From NCBI RefSeq assembly GCF_016629565.1, contig NZ_AP023057.1, positions 682,001 through 746,000 of the forward strand: a stretch of 64,000 nucleotides of DNA, written 5' to 3'. Shown here in pieces: positions 18,348 to 27,602 of the stretch. The stretch comes from Nitratiruptor sp. YY08-10. Lineage in GTDB: Bacteria; Campylobacterota; Campylobacteria; Campylobacterales; Nitratiruptoraceae. The notes beneath the pieces were generated by a model, which had not been told where the DNA came from, ran no database searches, and saw only the letters and a list, made by a program, of their open reading frames with translations. The first letter of the stretch is position 1. Each line of letters starts with the position of its first letter. Both the position numbers and the translations under genes were made by a program.

Positions 18348-19547
18348 CTAATCAAAATGAAGTAGTGATTTGGCTTGAATCATATCCTTGTCACCTCGAC
18401 CCGAGAGGTTGACGATGATAAGAGAATTTTGGATATTACCCATCTTTTTAAGATACGCCACTGCATGAGAACTTTCAAACGCTGGAATAATCCCTTCTTG
18501 TTGACTGAGCCACACAAATGCATGAAGTGCTTCTTGATCGGTAATAGCATCATACTTGACAACTCCTTCATCTTTCAAAAAGGAGTGTTCTGGTCCAATC
18601 CCTGGGTAGTCAAGACCTGCACTGATAGAATGGGCTTCCAGGATCTGGCCCTCTTCATCTTGCAATACATAGCTCATCTGGCCATGTAAAACGCCGGGAC
18701 TTCCTTTTGCAAGGCTTGCTCCATGCTTATCGGTGTCAAGTCCGAGACCCCCTGCTTCGATGCCGATGCACTGGGTTTCTTCTTCATCTAAAAAAGCATT
18801 GAAAATCCCCATGGCGTTGCTTCCACCCCCTATACAAGCAATCACGTAATCAGGTAGCCGTTTTTCAGCTGCTAATATTTGCGCTTTTGCTTCATATCCG
18901 ATGATTCCTTGGAAATCTCGAACCATCATTGGGTATGGATGAGGTCCAGCGACTGTACCAATGACATAGAAGGTATCTCGTGCATTGGTTACCCAATGTC
19001 TGATAGCTTCATTCATCGCATCTTTGAGCGTTCTTGAGCCATTTTTTACTGAATGAACTTTTGCTCCAAGCAATTTCATGCGAAAGACATTAAGCTCTTG
19101 TCTTTTGACATCCTTTTCACCCATGAAAATTTCACACTCAAGCCCAAAAAGTGCCGCCATTGTGGCGGTAGCAACACCGTGTTGGCCTGCACCTGTTTCT
19201 GCAATGACCTTTTTCTTGCCAAGTTTTTTGGCGACAAGTCCTTGTAAAATGGTGTTATTGATCTTGTGAGCTCCTGTATGGTTAAGATCTTCTCGCTTGA
19301 GATAGATAGTGGCTCCAAGCTCTTTTGAGATATTTTGTGCATAGTAGAGTGGACTGGGCCGGCCCACATAATTTTCAAGATAGTATCTTGCCTCTTTCCA
19401 AAACTCTTCGTCAAATCGTATTTTTTTATACTCTTCTTCCAGTTCCAAAAGTATAGGCATTAAGGTTTCTGGGACATAGCGTCCTCCATGAATACCAAAA
19501 TGTCCAAATTCATCCGGGTCAAATCTGCTTGGCTTTGGAATATACAT
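18348..19547 (-). CDS. trpB: Tryptophan synthase beta chain
   Basis: TrpB condenses indole with serine. The 399-residue protein contains the PLP lysine motif HTGAHKIN, the glycine-rich phosphate loop GGGSNA and the catalytic EDLN Glu region ([10 protein letters not shown]). It is a TrpB1-type sequence by its full-length N terminus (GRYVPETLM). No trpA or other trp gene is adjacent. It is embedded in an unrelated housekeeping operon between apt and dedA, and its start overlaps the apt stop (TAATG). Confidence 0.95.
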   Translation of the reverse strand: MYIPKPSRFDPDEFGHFGIHGGRYVPETLMPILLELEEEYKKIRFDEEFWKEARYYLENYVGRPSPLYYAQNISKELGATIYLKREDLNHTGAHKINNTILQGLVAKKLGKKKVIAETGAGQHGVATATMAALFGLECEIFMGEKDVKRQELNVFRMKLLGAKVHSVKNGSRTLKDAMNEAIRHWVTNARDTFYVIGTVAGPHPYPMMVRDFQGIIGYEAKAQILAAEKRLPDYVIACIGGGSNAMGIFNAFLDEEETQCIGIEAGGLGLDTDKHGASLAKGSPGVLHGQMSYVLQDEEGQILEAHSISAGLDYPGIGPEHSFLKDEGVVKYDAITDQEALHAFVWLSQQEGIIPAFESSHAVAYLKKMGNIQNSLIIVNLSGRGDKDMIQAKSLLHFD

Positions 19548-20095
19548 TATTCAATCTCCAATACACTATAAATATTTGTTAACTTTTTGAGTTTCTCTTC
19601 ACCATTTAAAAATTTAAGATTGATGATAAAACAGGCTTCAACGAGTTCTTGTCCCGTTTTTTGGATAAGTTTGGCAGCAGCCTCCGCTGTGCCGCCAGTG
19701 GCTATGAGATCGTCAATAAGCAGTACTCTTTTGCCTTCACCTCGAAAAGCGTCTATGTGGATCTCGATCTCATCCACACCATATTCGAGGGCGTACTTTT
19801 CACTGATTGTGGTATAGGGGAGTTTCCCTTTTTTCCGGACAGGAATAAATCCTATACCGAGTCTTGTAGCAAGGGCAGCACCAAAAATAAAACCCCGACT
19901 TTCAATTCCGGCAACAAATTCAATATTTTTCTCTTTGTAGCGATCTTCCAAATGATCCATGAGCATCGTAAATGCAGGTGCATTGTTAAGCAGCGTAGTT
20001 ATATCTTTAAAAACGATACCGGGTTTTGGAAAATCGGGAACGTCTCGTATGCTAGAGAGTAAAAACTGTTTTATTTCATCTGTCAGATTTTTCAT
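19547..20095 (-). CDS. apt: Adenine phosphoribosyltransferase
   Basis: Apt salvages adenine to AMP using PRPP. The 182-residue protein carries the PRPP-binding signature [13 protein letters not shown] and the N-terminal [11 protein letters not shown] motif typical of Apt. The ATG at 20095 lies 5 bases after GGAGG and is preferred to a TTG four codons upstream. The upstream small membrane gene overlaps its beginning in another frame, so translation of the two may be coupled. Confidence 0.94.
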   Translation of the reverse strand: MKNLTDEIKQFLLSSIRDVPDFPKPGIVFKDITTLLNNAPAFTMLMDHLEDRYKEKNIEFVAGIESRGFIFGAALATRLGIGFIPVRKKGKLPYTTISEKYALEYGVDEIEIHIDAFRGEGKRVLLIDDLIATGGTAEAAAKLIQKTGQELVEACFIINLKFLNGEEKLKKLTNIYSVLEIE

Positions 20096-20183
20096 CTTTT
20101 CCTCCAAAGAGTATTACTTTGATACCGATTAAAATCACCATGAGTAGTGCAAAAAAGAAGTATCCCGCGATTTCTATACTCAT
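20076..20183 (-). CDS. 35-residue single-span membrane protein
   Basis: A short reading frame overlooked by length filters. ATG at 20183 overlaps the rpiB stop as ATGA, with GGAAG as ribosome binding site. It encodes MSIEIAGY followed by a hydrophobic helix (about residues 8-27) and a charged tail ending KDEKSDR. Its stop lies about 20 bases inside apt in a different frame, bridging rpiB and apt. The tight packing on both sides argues that it is translated. It has no recognised family. It could be a genuine micro-protein or only a coupling device. Confidence 0.6.
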   Translation of the reverse strand: MSIEIAGYFFFALLMVILIGIKVILFGGKDEKSDR

Positions 20184-20620
20184 TTTTCTTCCAAAGCCAT
20201 AATTTTTTTGACTCTGTTTTCGTGTCGTCCACCCTCAAACTCTGTATTGCACCATGCATCAAGAATGGATTCTACAACTCCTGGGCCTACAACACGTTCG
20301 CCAAAACACACGATGTTGGCATCATTGTGTGCACGAGCCATTTGTGCGGTGTAGTAGTCGTGTACTTCAGCTGCTCGGATTCCTTTTATTTTATTTGCAG
20401 CGATACTCATGCCGATCCCCGTACCGCAAATGAGTACACCCCAGCTTGCTTTATCCGCAGCTACTGCTCTTGCTACTTTTTCGGCATAGTCTGGATAGTC
20501 CACTCGTTCGCTGCTATAGGTTCCAAGATCTTCTACTTCGTACCCTCTTTTTTGCAAAAGCTCGATCACCAACCCTTTGATAGCAAAACCTGCATGGTCA
20601 CATCCGATATATACTTTCAT
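20180..20620 (-). CDS. rpiB: Ribose-5-phosphate isomerase B
   Basis: A 146-residue RpiB/LacAB-family isomerase interconverting ribose-5-phosphate and ribulose-5-phosphate. It begins MKVYIGCDHAGF, with catalytic residues in DHAG and the Cys/anion-hole motif GVLICGTGIGMSIAANK, then ARAHNDANIVCFGER. I chose the ATG at 20620 with AAAGGA upstream over an upstream start 15 bases earlier. It lies 1 base from the M50 protease gene. Confidence 0.94.
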   Translation of the reverse strand: MKVYIGCDHAGFAIKGLVIELLQKRGYEVEDLGTYSSERVDYPDYAEKVARAVAADKASWGVLICGTGIGMSIAANKIKGIRAAEVHDYYTAQMARAHNDANIVCFGERVVGPGVVESILDAWCNTEFEGGRHENRVKKIMALEEK

Positions 20621-20621
20621 C

Positions 20622-21317
20622 TTAAATCCTTTCAAGTAAACTAAGTAGATGAATAAAATCGATTCCCGTCAATTTACTCAATGCGATTAAAAGATAATAG
20701 ACAGGTAAAAAGAAAAATTGACTCAATGGTGTTGCTAAAATCACAATCAAAAGAATCATCCCGTAAGGGAAAAGATATTGATAGAATTTGACAATGGCAT
20801 CAAGTCTAAGCCATCGTGCCAAATACATCACTGCATTCGCTCCATCCAGTGGCGGAATAGGCCAAAGATTGAAGACACCCAGAACGATATTGATCAAAAC
20901 ACTTTGGGCCAAAAACAGAAAGAAAAACGTCTCAAATAAGCCATCCGGTTTTCCGAGCCATGCAAGGAGTATGGCACTGATGATGGCAAGGATGAAGTTG
21001 TATGTTACTCCGGCCAGGCTCACTGCAATGGCACCAAACTCTTTTGCGTTTCTTAAAACAATCTGCATATTTACCGGTACAGGCTTTGCCCATCCGAAGA
21101 TAAAACCGGCGTTTGCTATGTATAAAAGGGCTGGAACTATTATAGTCCCTACCGGATCGATATGGACGATTGGATTGATACTGAGTCTTCCGGCAAGTTT
21201 AGCCGTTGGATCGCCAAATTTATATGCTACAAGCCCATGCATAATCTCGTGTCCTATGACAGAAACCATCAACGCCAAGACCATAGCAATAATATTGAGG
21301 ATTTTAATGGTTTCCAC
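20622..21317 (-). CDS. Small site-2 (M50) membrane protease
   Basis: A 231-residue polytopic protein with zinc motif HEIMH in the first helix region and the distal ligand in WPIPPLDGAN. It lacks a PDZ domain, unlike rseP in this window, and belongs to the short SpoIVFB/YwhC-like group. Start is GTG at 21317, overlapping the lepB end by 14 bases, with GAGGG upstream. Substrate unknown. Confidence 0.88.
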   Translation of the reverse strand: METIKILNIIAMVLALMVSVIGHEIMHGLVAYKFGDPTAKLAGRLSINPIVHIDPVGTIIVPALLYIANAGFIFGWAKPVPVNMQIVLRNAKEFGAIAVSLAGVTYNFILAIISAILLAWLGKPDGLFETFFFLFLAQSVLINIVLGVFNLWPIPPLDGANAVMYLARWLRLDAIVKFYQYLFPYGMILLIVILATPLSQFFFLPVYYLLIALSKLTGIDFIHLLSLLERI

Positions 21318-22149
21318 GCGTTTTTTCCCTCATAGCCTCTTCTATCTGTGAAACCGTTTTACCGATTCTTTCCCATCGTGGGACATAGTTTTCATCCCAG
21401 CTCCAGTAAATAAACCATGGTTTGCCTACGATAAGCTTATAAGGAACCGGTCCCCAAAATCGGCTATCATTGGAATGGTCACGATTGTCTCCCATCATAA
21501 AAAACTGACCTTTTGGTACTTTAAAGTAAAAGGCATTTACATCAATTTGTGGATCGTATGGTGGAAGACCTTCAACAATAACCGGCTCCATCGCTAAAGA
21601 TTTGTTCATATAGTATAAAAGCATATTTCTAAAAGTATCTACTTTCGGGTCATAGTGAATACCTGGATGTTTGTCCATATACGGATTGATAACCCAAAGC
21701 TTTCCGGAAATCGAGACAATTTTATTTTTTGGATAGTGCTTTTGTATCCAATCATCCCCTTCACGAAAATGGATTAAAAGGCGTTTATTTTGAAAAAGAA
21801 TCTCATCTCCTCCCAGGGCCACACAGCGTTTCACATAGTGGATTTTTGGATTGACAGGATAACGGAAAATGACGATGTCTCCTCGTTTCGGTTTTGGGCC
21901 TTCGATAAGGTGTCCGTCTCCATCTAAATCGGGAAGTACCGGGATTTCAAGCCATGGAATATGGGGAGTAGGGATTCCATAGGCAAATTTTTTTACAAAA
22001 AGATGATCACCAATAAGAAGTGTATTTTTCATACTTCCGCTTGGAATCACAAATGCCTGGGCTATAAAGAAGATGACAAGAAGAACGATAACAATCGTTC
22101 CGGTCCAGGTATTGGACCAGTGATAGAACTTTTTGAGTTTCTCTTTCAA
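21304..22149 (-). CDS. lepB: Signal peptidase I
   Basis: This 281-residue membrane protease removes signal peptides from exported proteins. After one membrane helix come the catalytic Ser in PSGSMKNTL and the Lys in RGDIVIFRYP...YVKRCVALGGD, then MGDNRDHSNDSRFWG (box E). It probably starts with TTG at 22149, 8 bases after AAGGA and overlapping the folD stop by 4 bases. folD-lepB is also adjacent in Campylobacter. Confidence 0.94.
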   Translation of the reverse strand: MKEKLKKFYHWSNTWTGTIVIVLLVIFFIAQAFVIPSGSMKNTLLIGDHLFVKKFAYGIPTPHIPWLEIPVLPDLDGDGHLIEGPKPKRGDIVIFRYPVNPKIHYVKRCVALGGDEILFQNKRLLIHFREGDDWIQKHYPKNKIVSISGKLWVINPYMDKHPGIHYDPKVDTFRNMLLYYMNKSLAMEPVIVEGLPPYDPQIDVNAFYFKVPKGQFFMMGDNRDHSNDSRFWGPVPYKLIVGKPWFIYWSWDENYVPRWERIGKTVSQIEEAMREKTRGNH

Positions 22150-22994
22150 GTGCGTTTCCTTTGTTTGGCGGCTTTGATTGTATTTTTCAGTAGCATAGCA
22201 ATAGTCATAGGGCCAACGCCGCCAGGAACGGGAGTGATGTAGGAAGCTTTTTTGCTGACATTTTCGAAATCCACATCTCCGACAATCTTGTCCTCGACTT
22301 TATTGATACCAATATCGATGACGATTGCACCCTCTTTGACCATATCTGCTGTAATGAGATTCGGTTTTCCAACACCTACTGCAATGAGATCGGCTTTTTT
22401 TGTATGTTCAGCCAACTCTTTGGTATATATATGACAGATATCTACTGTGGCAAAGCGATTGAGAAGAAGTGCAGCCATCGGTTTTCCAACGATATTGCTC
22501 GCACCAACCACACAGGCATTCATCCCTTTGACATCGATGCCGTATTCATCCAAAAGCTCCATGACACCAAGTGGTGTACATGGTGCGAATGTATCGAGAC
22601 CTTGCATAAGTCGACCAAAATTGTATGGATGAAATCCGTCTACATCTTTCGCCGGATCTATAAGTTCCAAAATCTTGGTTGTGTCGATATGTTTTGGTAA
22701 TGGCAGTTGAACCAATATGCCATCGATGTTTGGATTTTTATTCATCATCAAGATTGTCTCTTCGATTTCTCTTTGGCTGATAGACTCTGGCATTTCATGA
22801 ACGATGGAGTAGATTCCTACATCTTTGCAGGCTCGTGCTTTCATTTTGACATAGGTGTGGCTGGCTGGGTCATCTCCTACAAGGATCACAGCGAGTCCCG
22901 GAATAATATCTTGCTCTTTTTTTAGCTCTTCAACCTCTTTTTTGATTGATTCTTTGATCTTTTGGGAGAGCTTCTTTCCGTCTAGAATCTGCAT
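22146..22994 (-). CDS. folD: Methylenetetrahydrofolate dehydrogenase/cyclohydrolase
   Basis: The bifunctional 282-residue FolD interconverts 5,10-methylene-THF, methenyl-THF and 10-formyl-THF. Landmarks are the catalytic Lys in YVKMKARAC, GILVQLPLPKHI, the NADP-binding VVGASNIVGKP and TPVPGGVGPMTIAML. It is the first gene of the ten-gene minus operon reaching ychF. 10-formyl-THF also feeds Fmt (50485). Confidence 0.96.
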   Translation of the reverse strand: MQILDGKKLSQKIKESIKKEVEELKKEQDIIPGLAVILVGDDPASHTYVKMKARACKDVGIYSIVHEMPESISQREIEETILMMNKNPNIDGILVQLPLPKHIDTTKILELIDPAKDVDGFHPYNFGRLMQGLDTFAPCTPLGVMELLDEYGIDVKGMNACVVGASNIVGKPMAALLLNRFATVDICHIYTKELAEHTKKADLIAVGVGKPNLITADMVKEGAIVIDIGINKVEDKIVGDVDFENVSKKASYITPVPGGVGPMTIAMLLKNTIKAAKQRKRT

Positions 22995-23026
22995 AAAACG
23001 CCTCTTTTTCTGGGTTTGAAAATTTT

Positions 23027-23035
23027 TGATATGAT
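23027..23035 (+). promoter_or_regulatory. Extended -10 promoter of cytochrome c gene
   Basis: TGATATGAT: TG extension plus TATGAT, about 33 bases before the cytochrome ATG. It forms part of the palindrome TTGATA-N3-TATCAA, probably by coincidence. Confidence 0.4.
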
Positions 23036-23068
23036 ATCAAAACTATATTGTAAGTTGGTTTAAGGAAA

Positions 23069-23413
23069 ATGGTGAGACTCATTTTTGTTTTTCTTTTCAG
23101 TATCTACTCTTATGCATTGGATGACTCTTTTATCACGAAAGATGAATACGCCAAAATGCTTTATAAAAATCCAAGAGGCATTGGATGTGACAAATGCCAT
23201 GGGAAAAAGGGAGAGGGAAGAGTTATTGGGAGATATCGAGACGGGAATGTGACGAAAATATTGAAAGGCCCTAAAATTACCAATATCGACTATGAAAGTT
23301 TTTATAAAGCACTAACGACACAAAAGCACTATTTGATGCCACACTATTTTTTGACGGATAAAGAGATTAAAACTTTATATTACTATCTCCAAAGCAAAAA
23401 GAAGAAAAAATGA
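23069..23413 (+). CDS. Periplasmic monohaem cytochrome c
   Basis: A 114-residue exported protein. A signal peptide (about residues 1-16) precedes the haem motif CDKCH near residue 48; a likely axial Met is in YLMPHYFLT. The fold size fits a class I, cytochrome c553-like protein. The Lys-rich C terminus is unusual. The next gene, a CitE-like lyase, overlaps it by 4 bases (ATGA). The two products act in different compartments, so the coupling probably has no direct enzymatic meaning. The redox partner is unknown. Confidence 0.85.
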   Translation: MVRLIFVFLFSIYSYALDDSFITKDEYAKMLYKNPRGIGCDKCHGKKGEGRVIGRYRDGNVTKILKGPKITNIDYESFYKALTTQKHYLMPHYFLTDKEIKTLYYYLQSKKKKK

Positions 23414-24339
23414 TTTTTGATGCAGCTACTATTGAGAGAATTCAAGCAGCCATTGATGCGAAAGATATCGATTTTTTTCGATCAATGTTACAGCCAGGCA
23501 AGAGACCAAAAAGAGCAAAACTGATTCATACGGCACTTATGGTATCGGCTCATAGGGCAAAACATCTCAATAAATTGGATGAAATCAAAGCGGATGCTGT
23601 GATACTCAATCTTGAAGATGGAGTTGCTCCAGAATATAAAGAGATTGCAAGATATGCGTTAGCTTACTTTTTGCAACATGTACCTGAGAATGTACCTTTG
23701 TTGGTTGTGCGAACAAATCCTTTGCAAGAAGGAGGGGAAGAAGAGATTGAGTTTTTAAATCCCTTTTTTCCTGATGCATTTCGAATTCCCAAAGTGCGTC
23801 AATTGAGCGACGTGAAAAATGCATTATGGCTGGCAGATGATGCAATCGATATTCATCTTTCCATTGAAACCAAAGAGGCTTTTTCCCTATTGACGCAGTT
23901 ACGGGTGGAAGAGAGAGTGCAAGCCTACTATCTTGGAATTTTGGATCTTTTGGCAGATTTGAACATCGAACAAAGCGTTTTGAAACTGAGTAATCCAACC
24001 ATCGATTATATTCTTGCAAGATTTTTAGTTGAATCAAAAACAGCTGGAGTGCTTCCAGTAAGCTTTGTCTATCAAGAGTATCAAAATTTAGAAGAGTTTG
24101 AGGCATGGTGCAAGTATGAAAAAACAATGGGATTTAGCGCGAAAGCCTGCATCTCTCCAAAGCAGGTAGAGATTGCAAATAGAATTTTTGCTTCTTTTGA
24201 TATTGAGCGAGCCAAATACATTAAGAAGCGGTTTGAGGAGATGGCCAAGCAAGGCATCACCGGTTTTCGTGATGAGAAGTACGGTTTCATCGATGAGCCA
24301 ATATACAGAGATGCCCTCAATATACTAAAGCGTTTGTAA
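23410..24339 (+). CDS. CitE-like HpcH/HpaI family lyase
   Basis: A 309-residue TIM-barrel protein of the citrate-lyase beta/malyl-CoA lyase superfamily. Signs are ALMVSAHRAKHL near the N terminus, the metal-binding NLEDGVAP, LLVVRTNP, and SIETKEA with the Glu ligand. Family members cleave citryl-, malyl- or citramalyl-CoA. No citC, citD or citF partners are nearby, so this is a stand-alone CitE-like protein of unknown acyl-CoA specificity. Its 3' end overlaps the convergent hyfI-like gene by 15 bases. Confidence 0.82.
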   Translation: MIFDAATIERIQAAIDAKDIDFFRSMLQPGKRPKRAKLIHTALMVSAHRAKHLNKLDEIKADAVILNLEDGVAPEYKEIARYALAYFLQHVPENVPLLVVRTNPLQEGGEEEIEFLNPFFPDAFRIPKVRQLSDVKNALWLADDAIDIHLSIETKEAFSLLTQLRVEERVQAYYLGILDLLADLNIEQSVLKLSNPTIDYILARFLVESKTAGVLPVSFVYQEYQNLEEFEAWCKYEKTMGFSAKACISPKQVEIANRIFASFDIERAKYIKKRFEEMAKQGITGFRDEKYGFIDEPIYRDALNILKRL

Positions 24340-24828
24340 AAACCCCAGTAGGCCTTTTATTATCTCATCTGGGGCAGGAGGACATCCCGGAATATGGTAT
24401 GCAACAGGCAGATGTTTGTTTACCGGACCTTTGATGGCAAAGCTATCTTTAAAAACAGTACCTTGTGTACAATCTCCTAAGGTTATAACCCATTTTGGTG
24501 ATGGGAGTTGCTCATAGGCATCAAGAAGATGTGGCAGCATATTGAAGGTGACAACGCCACTTACAAGTAAAATATCTGCATGTCTTGGGCTCGCAACAAA
24601 ACGGATACCGAGACGTTCTAAATCATAATAGGGATTGGATAGAGCGTTGCATTCCGCTTCACATGCGTTGCAGCTGCCACTATCTACCATTCGAATGGCT
24701 AAGGAACCGGAGAATTTTTTGCCGATTTCACTTTTGAGTCTCTTTTTTATTTTTGCGAGCTCTTCATCAGCCCAACTGTTTTGTGTCTGTATCCCTTTTT
24801 GAAATCGTTGCAACCAAAAATCTATCAT
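24325..24828 (-). CDS. Ehr/hydrogenase-4-like small subunit (NuoB/HyfI family)
   Basis: A 167-residue NuoB-like electron-transfer subunit. All four Cys for one [4Fe-4S] cluster are visible: C53 and C56 (GSCNAC), C120 (GDC) and C149 (PGCPP). The segment RFVASPRHADILLVSG is typical of HyfI/EchC. It would sit at the interface with the degenerate large subunit encoded just upstream (4-base overlap). With no NiFe site in the partner, its cluster probably serves some other redox chemistry or energy transmission. Confidence 0.88.
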   Translation of the reverse strand: MIDFWLQRFQKGIQTQNSWADEELAKIKKRLKSEIGKKFSGSLAIRMVDSGSCNACEAECNALSNPYYDLERLGIRFVASPRHADILLVSGVVTFNMLPHLLDAYEQLPSPKWVITLGDCTQGTVFKDSFAIKGPVNKHLPVAYHIPGCPPAPDEIIKGLLGFLQTL

Positions 24829-26189
24829 AAATCGCTCCCTGCGTAACTTAAATCACAGCTTTTGTTAGTAAGTGGAAAATCGGCGATTATATTTCCAGGC
24901 ATCATCAGATGGAGGGCCTGCCAGTTGATGAAACTTGGATCTCTAGCAAAGAAGCGGTCTATTTTTTGATCTTTGATTTTGAGATAGAGCATCACTTCTC
25001 CCAGTGAACTTTCTATGAATGAAAAATATTCACCATCCTCAAATGCGTTGAGTGAAATTGAATCCTCTTGAAAATCGAGTAGATTTCGTATGATTTGGAT
25101 ACTATTTTTTACTTCCTGGAGTCTCACCTTGAAACGTGCTGCAACATCGCCGCTCTGTTGCGTTTGGATAGAAAATCCGTGCTTTTTATAAAAACTGTTT
25201 TCACGTCTATCTATTCGCACTCCACTTGCTCTGGCTACAACACCAACGGTAGAGTATTTGAGAGCTTTTTTTGGTGAGAGTTTTCCAGTAGTATCGAGTC
25301 TATCCCATAAAGATGGAATTTCGATGATCCAGTTTTCAAAAAAATCTATTTTACTCTCCAAATCATTTAAGAAACTTTCTAATATATTTTGATCAATCTT
25401 TTTTGCTTTTCCTCGAATCGCTCCAAAACCGAATCGATGATTTGTCAAAGTTTTGAGCGCTCTTCTCGTATCTTCAGCCAACATTGAAGAGTAGGCTAGA
25501 GCTGCACCGAAGCCCGCATCGTTTGGAATAAACCCGAGATCAACCAAATGGTGTGCAATTCGTTCCAGTTCTAAAAGAATCGCACCATATTTTTGTATAT
25601 TTTCATTATGTTTTTGATTGGAAGCTTGTATCAAAAGCTCAAGATAGGCTAACTGATAAGCAATGCTTTCATTTCCGCTGATTCGTTCTATTATATTCCA
25701 AACCTCATTCGGATGTTTTTTTTCTACTATTTTTTCAATCCCTCGATATTTATAAAAATGGCGAACTTCAAGATGCAGAATCGCTTCTCCCTCTTGAGAA
25801 AAATGAAAATGGCCCGGTTCTATGATCCCAGCATGGACGGGCCCTACGCCTACTTGAAAGATACCATCGCCTTCTATAACTTCGTAATGGTAAGGATGAA
25901 AAGGAACTTGCTCAATGCTTTTTTGAGTGAAATCTTTTCGCATAGGATGAATGTTGGGAAATCTTTCATGATGAATGAGAGGTCTGTTGTCAAAGGTGTG
26001 AAGGATTTTTATACCAAAATCATCATGTATCTTTCGTTCGAACCACACAGCAGCAGGATAGATATGAGCAACAGTTTCGATTTCAGGATTGTCTTTATCG
26101 ATTGGAGTTTTTTCAATTTTTGTATCAAAAACATCAATGATTTCGAAATGATCCGGAAGTTCTTGGGCAAATCTGGCAATAAAACGCAT
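24825..26189 (-). CDS. Ehr-type large subunit (HyfG/NuoCD-like) lacking NiFe ligands
   Basis: A 454-residue fusion of a NuoC-like domain (about residues 1-80, with HIYPAAVWFER..DDFGI) and a NuoD/hydrogenase large-subunit domain. It aligns with HyfG, but every NiFe-ligating cysteine is replaced: the N-terminal motif RxCGxC reads RISGNE (S171, E174) and the C-terminal DPCxxC reads DPSFIN (S419, N422). The only Cys in the protein is C445. It therefore cannot be a standard hydrogenase. This is the defining feature of energy-converting hydrogenase-related (Ehr) complexes, whose reaction is not established. Confidence 0.88.
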   Translation of the reverse strand: MRFIARFAQELPDHFEIIDVFDTKIEKTPIDKDNPEIETVAHIYPAAVWFERKIHDDFGIKILHTFDNRPLIHHERFPNIHPMRKDFTQKSIEQVPFHPYHYEVIEGDGIFQVGVGPVHAGIIEPGHFHFSQEGEAILHLEVRHFYKYRGIEKIVEKKHPNEVWNIIERISGNESIAYQLAYLELLIQASNQKHNENIQKYGAILLELERIAHHLVDLGFIPNDAGFGAALAYSSMLAEDTRRALKTLTNHRFGFGAIRGKAKKIDQNILESFLNDLESKIDFFENWIIEIPSLWDRLDTTGKLSPKKALKYSTVGVVARASGVRIDRRENSFYKKHGFSIQTQQSGDVAARFKVRLQEVKNSIQIIRNLLDFQEDSISLNAFEDGEYFSFIESSLGEVMLYLKIKDQKIDRFFARDPSFINWQALHLMMPGNIIADFPLTNKSCDLSYAGSDL

Positions 26190-26198
26190 CCTATCCCT

Positions 26199-27602
26199 TT
26201 ACACAATTGTTTGTAGTGTTTTGAAATTGGCTAAAAGAATCATTACAGCAACAGCGAAAATGATCAGAGCTGCTATATCTGATGAATAGACATTTTTTTC
26301 CTCTTCACTCCCACTGTATTTCATCTGTTGATAGATATCGACAAATTTATAAAAGATAATTGCAAGTAAAAAGAGCATAAAAGTGATTGCAGTGAACATC
26401 AAAAGAAGATGATGGCTCTTTTTCGCCATCTCCACCATTGCGGAAAATCCAAAGATTTCACTAAAAAATATAGGACTTGGAGGGAGTGCGATAATTGCCA
26501 ATATGAAAAGAGCGACCAATAAAGCGAAAAGTTTTCCTTTGTATCCTTGAAATCCTCGTAAAGCACCAGCTATATGGTATTTTCCTTTTGATTCCAAAAT
26601 TCCGGTAGAAATGAAGAGAGCAGGTTTCAAGAGTGCGTGTGCTCCAAAATGAAGAAGTGCGGCAAAATATCCGCCACTAACCCAAAAAATTGCAATTAAA
26701 ACCATATGTTCAATTCCACTGAGACTAAAAAGTCTCATAAAATCTTTCACTCTATAGATCAAAAATGCAACGATGAAAAGTGTAAACAGTGCATAAATAT
26801 ATGTAAAGCCAATCAAATGCGATTCATTTATTGATTTTGCCAGCAAACTAAATCGAAAAAAACCTGTCATGATAGCACTTTCCAAAATTCCGCTGAACAA
26901 AGCTGCAACAGGATAGTGTGAGGCTCGTTCAATATTGGCAAGCCAAAGATTCATAGGAAAAAAACCCATTTTGATAAAACTTCCCACTGCTACAAAAGCA
27001 AAACCTATCTCAAAGAGGTAGGGTGCATTCATAGTGTGTATAGCACTTTGCAGTTGCGTAAAAAGCATAGCCTCCTCACCAAGTACGGGTTTTGCTGCTG
27101 CGTAAATGAGTATGATGCCAAAGAGGATCAATGAGATTGCGATAGTGCCGACAATCATATAGTTCCAAGCCTCTTTTGAAGCAAATTGAGTATGGTTGGT
27201 TTTGATCATATAAACTGTACTGAGTGTGGCAAGTTCTAAACCGACCCAAAAGAGCCCCATACTGTTTGCCGTGATACTGAGAATCATACCGATCCAAAAA
27301 GTGGCGAAAAATCTATAGAAACGTTTATATTCTTGTATACTGATAGAGACATGCTTTTGAAGACTTTCCAGTGCCAGTGTAACACCAATTCCTACAATAT
27401 AGCTCAAAAGCAGAATATATTTTGCAAGAGAATCGATATGGATATATTGGTGCCAGTAAAATTTTTCTTGCTGAAAAAGAAGCATCAATGCGGGAATGAG
27501 TATGAGTGCACTGATAAATGGAAGAATTTTTTTCGTTTTTTGTGTATTGAAAAAACTAAAAACTAAGATGAATAATGGTGGTATGAAAAGTAATTCAAAC
27601 AT
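26199..27602 (-). CDS. Ehr/hydrogenase-4-like membrane subunit F (NuoN/M-like)
   Basis: A 467-residue antiporter-like subunit with about 14 hydrophobic helices, resembling HyfF. Candidate proton-channel residues include the Glu in VGLELATLSTVY, Lys in the FIKMGFFPMNLWL segment, and the His-rich HFGAHALLKPALF. It overlaps the preceding NuoK-like gene by 8 bases and lies 9 bases before the large subunit. It would pump protons or sodium in the membrane arm. Confidence 0.88.
   Translation of the reverse strand: MFELLFIPPLFILVFSFFNTQKTKKILPFISALILIPALMLLFQQEKFYWHQYIHIDSLAKYILLLSYIVGIGVTLALESLQKHVSISIQEYKRFYRFFATFWIGMILSITANSMGLFWVGLELATLSTVYMIKTNHTQFASKEAWNYMIVGTIAISLILFGIILIYAAAKPVLGEEAMLFTQLQSAIHTMNAPYLFEIGFAFVAVGSFIKMGFFPMNLWLANIERASHYPVAALFSGILESAIMTGFFRFSLLAKSINESHLIGFTYIYALFTLFIVAFLIYRVKDFMRLFSLSGIEHMVLIAIFWVSGGYFAALLHFGAHALLKPALFISTGILESKGKYHIAGALRGFQGYKGKLFALLVALFILAIIALPPSPIFFSEIFGFSAMVEMAKKSHHLLLMFTAITFMLFLLAIIFYKFVDIYQQMKYSGSEEEKNVYSSDIAALIIFAVAVMILLANFKTLQTIV

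Noticed and set aside
24825..26189. Annotation as a functional hydrogenase-4 large subunit
   Set aside because: All four NiFe-ligand cysteines are replaced, so only an Ehr-type call is supportable.
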